Origin: Elusimicrobiota bacterium
Lineage (GTDB): Bacteria > CG03
Reading direction: 5' to 3'
DNA length: 10,324 nucleotides
Assembly (NCBI GenBank): GCA_021161625.1
Contig: JAGHAG010000200.1
Span: 1-10,324 of the forward strand
A program made the translations under genes and the position numbers. The notes beneath the pieces were generated by a model. That model saw only the letters and a program-made list of their open reading frames with translations. It had not been told where the DNA came from and did not search any database. Of the stretch, positions 8,001-10,324 are shown piece after piece (within the stretch, counting starts at the first letter, position 1; each line of letters begins with the position of its first letter).

Positions 8001-9633
8001 TAACTGAGTATTTTATATAATAGGTTGTTGCTGTTCCCTGAGTGCCATCATCGCCTGGTGCTGTCCAGGTAAGATAAACCTCACCGTCATTTGAACCAGG
8101 AGAGCCCTCAAGGTCTGAAATTGCATCAGGAGGACCTCCATCTTTTTCAACCTCACTTCCAAGAGACAAAAATGAAGGAGCAGGATAGGAGTACTGTCGC
8201 ATCTGGAGATAACTTGTCAGATTGTGCTCATCACTGATACTTCCAGTATAATTTTCATAATATACAAAAACAGGTTTATCCGCTGTAAGCATCCAGCCAG
8301 CATCAAGATATTTGGCATTTGAAGAATTTCCAAAATAAAGTTTGTTTATATCTGTAGAACTTCCCCCTATTTTCTGGTCAACCTGATTACCCAAACTATC
8401 ATAAACTGTTACAGTGGTATTGGAATAGGGGCATGCAACCGCAATGTATTGCACATCATTATTTGCTCCATACTTTGTCCCAAGAATTGAAACAGGAAAG
8501 AAAATAGTTCTTTCTCCACCATCAGAATCGGCAAGCTGGTTGCATCCAATGGGTTCATTAGATCTCACTCTGTACGCAGGAGCCGTTCCCTGACTTCCAA
8601 GAGAGCCTACATAATAACTTCCATTTGCAGAAAGATTTGTATTTCCTGACCCTCCTGTGGAAGTTTTCCATGATACAGATGCTCCTGATGGTCCTGCTGC
8701 CACTTCAAAATAATTTGAAGGGATTCCAACAAGATCCTCTGATGTGGAAGGATAAAAAGGTGTGGCATCATAAGTTGAACTGTAACAGTGAACCAGAACC
8801 GGAATATCAGATACTATTCTAACTGTTTTATAACTCGTTATGTCCTTTGTTATTGTCTGGGCTGTTCCTTCAGAAATCACACCTGACCACACACTTGTGC
8901 CTGAATCATATATTGTAACATTTGCATCCCCCCACGGACTCATGATATTAAAATATTCCGTATTTCTGTAACATTCATAGGTAAACTCGGTTCCTGCAAA
9001 AGAAACAGGAACAACCACATCTGTGCAATCATTTTCCCCATCTGCAAAAATTAATTTTTTTGCTTTTATGGCAGTTGCCTGTCCTGGTGATGAAACAGAC
9101 CACAAACCCTGCTCATCAAGGGTCTGTTGCTCTGTCCCCACAACAACCTGATTATTATCTTCCAGACTGATAATTTTAAGAGTTCCTGCAGCGGTTTTAT
9201 TTGAAACCACATAACTTACCACCCTTGGTTCAGAATAACTGAATGTTGCCTGAAGATTTGATAAACTTGTGGTGCTGGCATTTCCATAATAAAAATAAAT
9301 TTTCTTTACTTCACCTGCAGAAATGGTGCTGACCTTTACCCAGAAGCCCTTCTCATCCCAGTCAAGCCAGTAATCAAGAGAGGTCATCTTATCAGAATCA
9401 GTAAATCTTACATCAGAAAAGTTGGACTGCAATTTTCCTTCAGCAATTAACTGTGCTAAATTCAACACTGCAGTTGAAAGATAAACCTGATATTCATAAA
9501 GATTGTCCGTGGAAGAAGTATTGTCAATCTGTATTTCCCTTCTCCACTGCCAGTCCTGATTGTACCAGTCAACAGCAAAAAGAAATGTATTAAAAAAAAT
9601 TAAAGTAAAAAAAAGAAAAAAGCCTTTTCTCAT
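2047..9633 (-). CDS. Giant secreted multidomain surface protein (DUF2341, FN3/Ig repeats, sorting-like C-terminal domain)
   Basis: This 2528-residue protein is built like an exported adhesin or cell-surface scaffold; no catalytic motif is visible. Order: signal peptide 1-20 (cut after FLFA); DUF2341 about 22-130 (WYNQDWQWRREIQID, IYFYYGN); a beta-rich region about 150-490 with two related halves resembling IgGFc-binding-type domains; FN3 504-612 and 615-724; Ig-like 728-837 and 839-945; FN3 947-1057, 1061-1172 and 1175-1285; Ig-like 1290-1389 and 1391-1496; FN3 1498-1607, 1612-1722 and 1725-1834; Ig-like 1837-1939, 1941-2047 and 2051-2157; Big_5/SbsA-like 2158-2260; a beta domain 2268-2419 containing a DSDQDGFVDG loop; FlgD-Ig/type-A sorting-like domain 2421-2528 (YNYPNPFNP, ending IRKIGVLK). 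Its ATG overlaps the regulator's TGA and its TAA overlaps the next ATG. The only ribosome site, AGGGGA, directly abuts the ATG, so translation may depend on coupling. Surface display is inferred from the signal peptide and terminal domain. Domain borders are estimated by eye. Confidence 0.93.
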   Translation of the reverse strand: MRKGFFLFFTLIFFNTFLFAVDWYNQDWQWRREIQIDNTSSTDNLYEYQVYLSTAVLNLAQLIAEGKLQSNFSDVRFTDSDKMTSLDYWLDWDEKGFWVKVSTISAGEVKKIYFYYGNASTTSLSNLQATFSYSEPRVVSYVVSNKTAAGTLKIISLEDNNQVVVGTEQQTLDEQGLWSVSSPGQATAIKAKKLIFADGENDCTDVVVPVSFAGTEFTYECYRNTEYFNIMSPWGDANVTIYDSGTSVWSGVISEGTAQTITKDITSYKTVRIVSDIPVLVHCYSSTYDATPFYPSTSEDLVGIPSNYFEVAAGPSGASVSWKTSTGGSGNTNLSANGSYYVGSLGSQGTAPAYRVRSNEPIGCNQLADSDGGERTIFFPVSILGTKYGANNDVQYIAVACPYSNTTVTVYDSLGNQVDQKIGGSSTDINKLYFGNSSNAKYLDAGWMLTADKPVFVYYENYTGSISDEHNLTSYLQMRQYSYPAPSFLSLGSEVEKDGGPPDAISDLEGSPGSNDGEVYLTWTAPGDDGTQGTATTYYIKYSVNPILTEDDWNNAILFVSTGVSVSGGNPDEITVTGLQRDTTYYFAIKTEDDWGQMSTLSNSASGLAKDGIAPSAIDDLNSQTSGMNEGEVKLTWSAPGDDGDEGKATGYEIKYATFSIDNVSLFTQATLFCKQAPSGEAGVAEEKILTGLTPGVTYYFAIRTRDNRDNYSDVSNCVSASAPQIPSITVVYPSEAGITVGSLGAGTTVSIQWTYSDDNPANDHTFKIYISSDSGTTWQIEDETGLIQNTTFYLWDTRHFKNGDKYRVKIVVEDSDGLFSQDTSDNDFIINNTNESPQVTVLHPNGGESVGGESVPVRWNYSDPNWQDTHTFDIYVSSDSGTTWVQEISGLSDGTTFWSWNTKAKNWPNASTYRVKVVAKDNSTAEGSDISNSDFTLSNLPDTTPPSDITDLVVTLIGGDGIIKLTWTAPGDDGTLYNNTQGHYIVKYSTQGTITDSNWDESYEYIQNWTPQTAGTQETHILEDLAGNVTYYFAIKTEDEVPNTSGISNCDFVFTSGIAPCTITDLSAQTGTEDGSIKLIWTAPGDDGTFGDNSAGHYIVKYSKDGPIDDSNWDESSEYSQNWAPVSHGNKEVHTITGLERDTAYWFAVKTQDDVPNTSEISNIASAIAKDGLAPSKINDLSIQTDGMNEGEVKLLWSAPGDDGTQGQAQIYTIKYANNEISDDADFNSATLYTTLSPSGPYGTGEELVVAGLTPGVTLYFAIKSEDNRSNVSEISNSPSVSVPAKPQISITYPTGSGLSLKTTVQILWDYSDANPSNTHTFDIYISSDSGTTWIEEALSVSTTYYLWDSRKVVNGTKYRIKVTVTDSDGLSASDISDNDFTVNNVNEPPVVNIVFPDGGESVGGTSVPIIWSYTDPNAMDTHTFSIYISSDGGVNFRQEVSSLPDGTTSYSWNTTGWPDGTDYRIKVKATDNGGESGSDVSAENFTVSNVPDNTPPAKISDLSAMSTGNEGEIILTWTAPGDDGTLYCNRTGRYVVKYSTLGPVDESNWSQAIEYAQSWMPVENGQIEEHKLQGLKGNTTYYFAVKTRDEAGNYSQVSNSTSAYTPGISPASISDLSVSWGGADDRVILKWTASGDDGTVGQAESYIIKYSTSGAINNTNWGEAVEIENSITPGSAGESESFLVSGLLRDTTYWFAIKVLDEVPNESDVSNSVSFLTTDTEKPSSITDLCVITTGQQSGEVKLIWTAPGDDGTRGKAEVYEIKFSQEKIDSISDFFLAQLFAIKTPQEPLNTEAITITGLEPGKVYYFSVATYDNRENMSDISNSACASVPSVPEITVDYPDSAGISLSGEVVVRWSYTDLNTENSHNFQIELSTDAGSTWQVAVSSSLIENTTFYQLDTRQFLNGNYIMKIVVYDSDGLSAWDVSDNSFSINNTNEPPYVTIISPEENETISGNFQIQWSVSDANAHDNHRFYVYYSTGSQDIFISSTTDNYIIWNTTTVADGTNYRIKIKAWDDRFTTDGTAYDFDAGAQTQTISGYFTIKNFNQPPEEFNLISPAPGEVVGSLTPVLKWEVAHDPDPGQYITYTLYIDEDSNFTTPIEISGIVDNYFLVSENYNLKDNTTYYWKVKATDSAEDVMSTMSTQTTWYFVISDTNPVILDVYPEPDERTIVPQIYVKISFSKALDTSTLTSENIQVVDNHNEVIDFDVEFDEIEKTLIIYPATLDPNKVYTITLSTGLKDLTGLHLTSAYTWSFTVMFQSNLTNVITSSYKDAEGTPLVTLVIPAGTFPEDAYIDIKRVYSAESTLVSEADRYINSARSIAKIRDYCFELFASSDGINEINTFNSTMTLTLLYQDSDQDGFVDGSYIREEYLKIFHLNETTRKWDLLENSSYDSEQNQVSVTITSFSMYNLFAYVKPVGILSGAYNYPNPFNPYKESTKITYTLTQDSRVEIRIFTPLGDLVRKFTFAQGADPGGRGTSTGYINEISWDGRNSQGMIVADGIYICEIKAKSGSWEEKQIRKIGVLK
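2058..2062 (-). promoter_or_regulatory. Ribosome binding site of the small sorting-domain protein
   Basis: AGGAG lies inside the last codons of the giant gene, ten bases before the ATG at 2047. Spacing is a little long, fitting reinitiation after the overlapping TAA. Confidence 0.5.
3493..5142 (-). repeat. Super-repeat block III (FN3-FN3-FN3-Ig-Ig), most diverged
   Basis: Protein residues 1498-2047. The motif occurs at 1522 (PGDDG), 1636 (changed to SGDDG) and 1750 (PGDDG), spaced 549-551 residues after block II equivalents. The Ig-like pair (1837-1939, 1941-2047) keeps the order of blocks I and II, but the second has lost GGESVGG. An additional, unrelated-looking Ig-like domain (2051-2157) follows before the Big_5 domain. 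Confidence 0.8.
5146..6795 (-). repeat. Super-repeat block II (FN3-FN3-FN3-Ig-Ig)
   Basis: Protein residues 947-1496. PGDDG occurs at 971, 1085 and 1201; AKDG at 1170-1173; MNEGEVKL at 1189-1196; SSDSGTTW in the first Ig-like domain; GGESVGG at 1400-1406 in the second. Equivalent residues lie 559-561 positions after those of block I, about 1.68 kb in DNA, so the duplication unit is the whole multi-domain block rather than single domains. Confidence 0.85.
6799..8124 (-). repeat. Super-repeat block I (FN3-FN3-Ig-Ig)
   Basis: Protein residues 504-945 of the giant gene. The two FN3 domains carry PGDDG at 526-530 and 640-644. They are followed by Ig-like domains with IYISSDSGTTW (769-779) and GGESVGG (847-853). 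It matches blocks II and III domain for domain but lacks their first FN3, the place being taken by the N-terminal head. AKDG (609-612) and MNEGEVKL (628-635) recur in block II in the same relative place. Confidence 0.85.
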
Positions 9634-9998
9634 TCCCCTAAAATGCTTTTTATATTCCCAAGAATTTTATCAATCTGATATGGCTTTTCCACAAAACCCT
9701 GAACCTCTGTTCCCTGCTCTTTTGTAAAATTCTTTTTTGCACCTTCCTCTCCTGTTGAGATAAAGACAGGAATATGTGAAATTTCAGGATCTCTTCTTAA
9801 ATTTCTGGTGGCTTCAATTCCATCCATTTGAGGCATACTGATATCCATAATTATTAAATCGGGCTGTTCCAGTCGGGCAAGGTTAAGACCATCATAACCA
9901 TTTTCTGCTTCAATAACTTCATACCCCTCATCCCTTAAAACCTCGCATAGCATAAATCTTACCATTTCTTCATCGTCAACAACCAGAATTTTTTTCAT
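9630..9998 (-). CDS. Single-domain CheY-like response regulator
   Basis: This 122-residue protein is a stand-alone phosphoacceptor (REC) domain with no DNA-binding or enzymatic output domain. Visible hallmarks are the acidic pair D8-D9 after the first strand (KKILVVDDEE), the phosphoacceptor D52 in LIIMDISMPQMDG, T82 in the switch position (VFISTG) and K105-P106 in VEKPY. All key residues are present, so it should accept phosphate from a histidine kinase, which is not in the window. The ATG at 9998 is chosen because GGAGGAG lies just upstream and the protein then begins directly at the first strand. A TTG start at 10040 would add 14 non-conserved residues. The stop overlaps the start of the giant surface-protein gene (TGA/ATG), suggesting coupled translation. 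By family it could act through protein-protein contact like CheY or SpoIIA/DivK-type regulators; its target is unknown. Confidence 0.95.
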   Translation of the reverse strand: MKKILVVDDEEMVRFMLCEVLRDEGYEVIEAENGYDGLNLARLEQPDLIIMDISMPQMDGIEATRNLRRDPEISHIPVFISTGEEGAKKNFTKEQGTEVQGFVEKPYQIDKILGNIKSILGE

Positions 9999-10000
9999 GT

Positions 10001-10007
10001 CTCCTCC
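10001..10007 (-). promoter_or_regulatory. Ribosome binding site of the response regulator
   Basis: GGAGGAG on the minus strand, two bases before the ATG at 9998 (four bases counted from its GGAGG core). It decides the start in favour of 9998 over the upstream TTG at 10040. Confidence 0.8.
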
Positions 10008-10046
10008 AGAATTCTCTTGATTCCCCTTATTCCCGTTCAATCCGCA

Positions 10047-10324
10047 TTATTTGAAAATTCCCAACTCCTTTCTTATTATTTTATAATCAATTTTCTCTTT
10101 TTTGAAATTAGCAAAATCAAGCAGAATGTTCAAGTAAACAAAACTGTGCTTTATATCATTGAACTTTACAAATCTTACACAAAAGTTTTTTCTTGATGAA
10201 AAACTTTCAATTTCCTCTTTTATTTTTTCATCTTTTTGTTCAACTGCACCTATTATAAAAGCAAACTTCGTATTTATGCTGTTCAAAATTTTTAAGAAAA
10301 AATCAAAATTCATATTTTGAGGCT
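10047..10324 (-). CDS. Unrecognised protein, probably C-terminal part (open to right edge)
   Basis: I do not recognise this protein. The reading frame ends at TAA (10049-10047) and stays open to the window edge: three in-frame sense codons (P, Q, N) precede the first ATG at 10313-10311. No Shine-Dalgarno is seen before that ATG, so the visible 88 residues after it may be the C-terminal end of a longer gene. The segment is lysine- and phenylalanine-rich. It starts with an amphipathic stretch (FFLKILNSI), then a short hydrophobic strand-like run (FAFIIGAV), a charged helix (EQKDEKIKEEIESF), a second strand-like run and a helix ending in IRKELGIFK. There is no signal peptide or repeat, so it looks cytoplasmic. 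It lies 48 bases upstream of the response regulator on the same strand, so it is probably in the same operon. Confidence is fair that it is coding, low for any role. Confidence 0.6.
   Translation of the reverse strand, partial: PQNMNFDFFLKILNSINTKFAFIIGAVEQKDEKIKEEIESFSSRKNFCVRFVKFNDIKHSFVYLNILLDFANFKKEKIDYKIIRKELGIFK

Noticed and set aside
4380..8060. Recurrent plus-strand words like CATCATC-CC-GGTGCTGTCCA, suggestive of a repeat array or CRISPR
   Set aside because: Spacing is irregular (about 330-1000 bases) and the words encode the WTAPGDDG motif of successive FN3 domains, so they are protein-coding repeats.
2601..8822. Many plus- and minus-strand open frames of 60-95 codons within the giant gene
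   Set aside because: All are shadows of the 2528-residue frame. Several recur with similar sequence only because the FN3 repeats recur.
9999..10040. Longer start (TTG at 10040) for the response regulator
   Set aside because: The extra 14 residues precede the domain's first strand, and a strong GGAGGAG sits immediately before the ATG at 9998.
10030..10047. ATG overlapping the TAA of the right-edge gene
   Set aside because: The frame it opens ends after six codons, so it is not a gene; a role as a leader peptide has no other support.

Overview
The window is one compact block of six genes, all on the minus strand and read from right to left, so the first gene of the visible order lies near position 10300. 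It is moderately AT-rich and gene-dense, with no intergenic stretch longer than about 50 bases. Every complete gene except the response regulator, and the partial left-edge gene, begins with a secretion signal. The gene content is a PorV/UPF0164-type outer-membrane barrel, a DUF2341 protein with FN3 repeats of the WTAPGDDG type, and FlgD-Ig/type-A-sorting-like C-terminal domains. This points to a diderm bacterium. The combination is most familiar to me from uncultivated lineages such as Elusimicrobiota, Omnitrophota, Desantisbacteria and relatives, or the wider FCB group. That taxonomic reading is an inference from protein style, not from a marker gene.

In order of transcription the layout is as follows. 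(1) An unrecognised small protein or C-terminal fragment, open to the right edge (10324-10047). (2) A single-domain CheY-like response regulator (9998-9630). (3) A 2528-residue secreted surface protein (9633-2047): DUF2341 head, duplicated beta-rich module, eight FN3 and seven Ig-like domains in a triplicated super-repeat, an SbsA-type Big_5 domain, a calcium-loop-bearing domain and a C-terminal sorting-like domain. (4) A 127-residue secreted protein that is almost nothing but that same C-terminal domain (2047-1664). (5) A PorV-like outer-membrane protein fused to periplasmic-type TPRs (1650-220). (6) The start of another secreted TPR protein, cut by the left edge (223-1).

Three junctions are stop/start overlaps (TGA/ATG at 9630-9633, TAA/ATG at 2045-2049, TGA/ATG at 220-223) and a fourth has a 13-base gap carrying a strong Shine-Dalgarno. 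Co-transcription and translational coupling are therefore very likely. No promoter or terminator is visible inside the block.

Working model (inference): the operon encodes a giant adhesin-like surface protein, a mini-protein sharing its terminal domain, and a PorV-like barrel with TPRs. PorV is the outer-membrane shuttle for C-terminal-domain cargo in the Bacteroidota type IX secretion system, so the pairing suggests a dedicated cargo/transport cassette of a T9SS-like pathway outside Bacteroidota. The response regulator at the head of the block may control its deployment.
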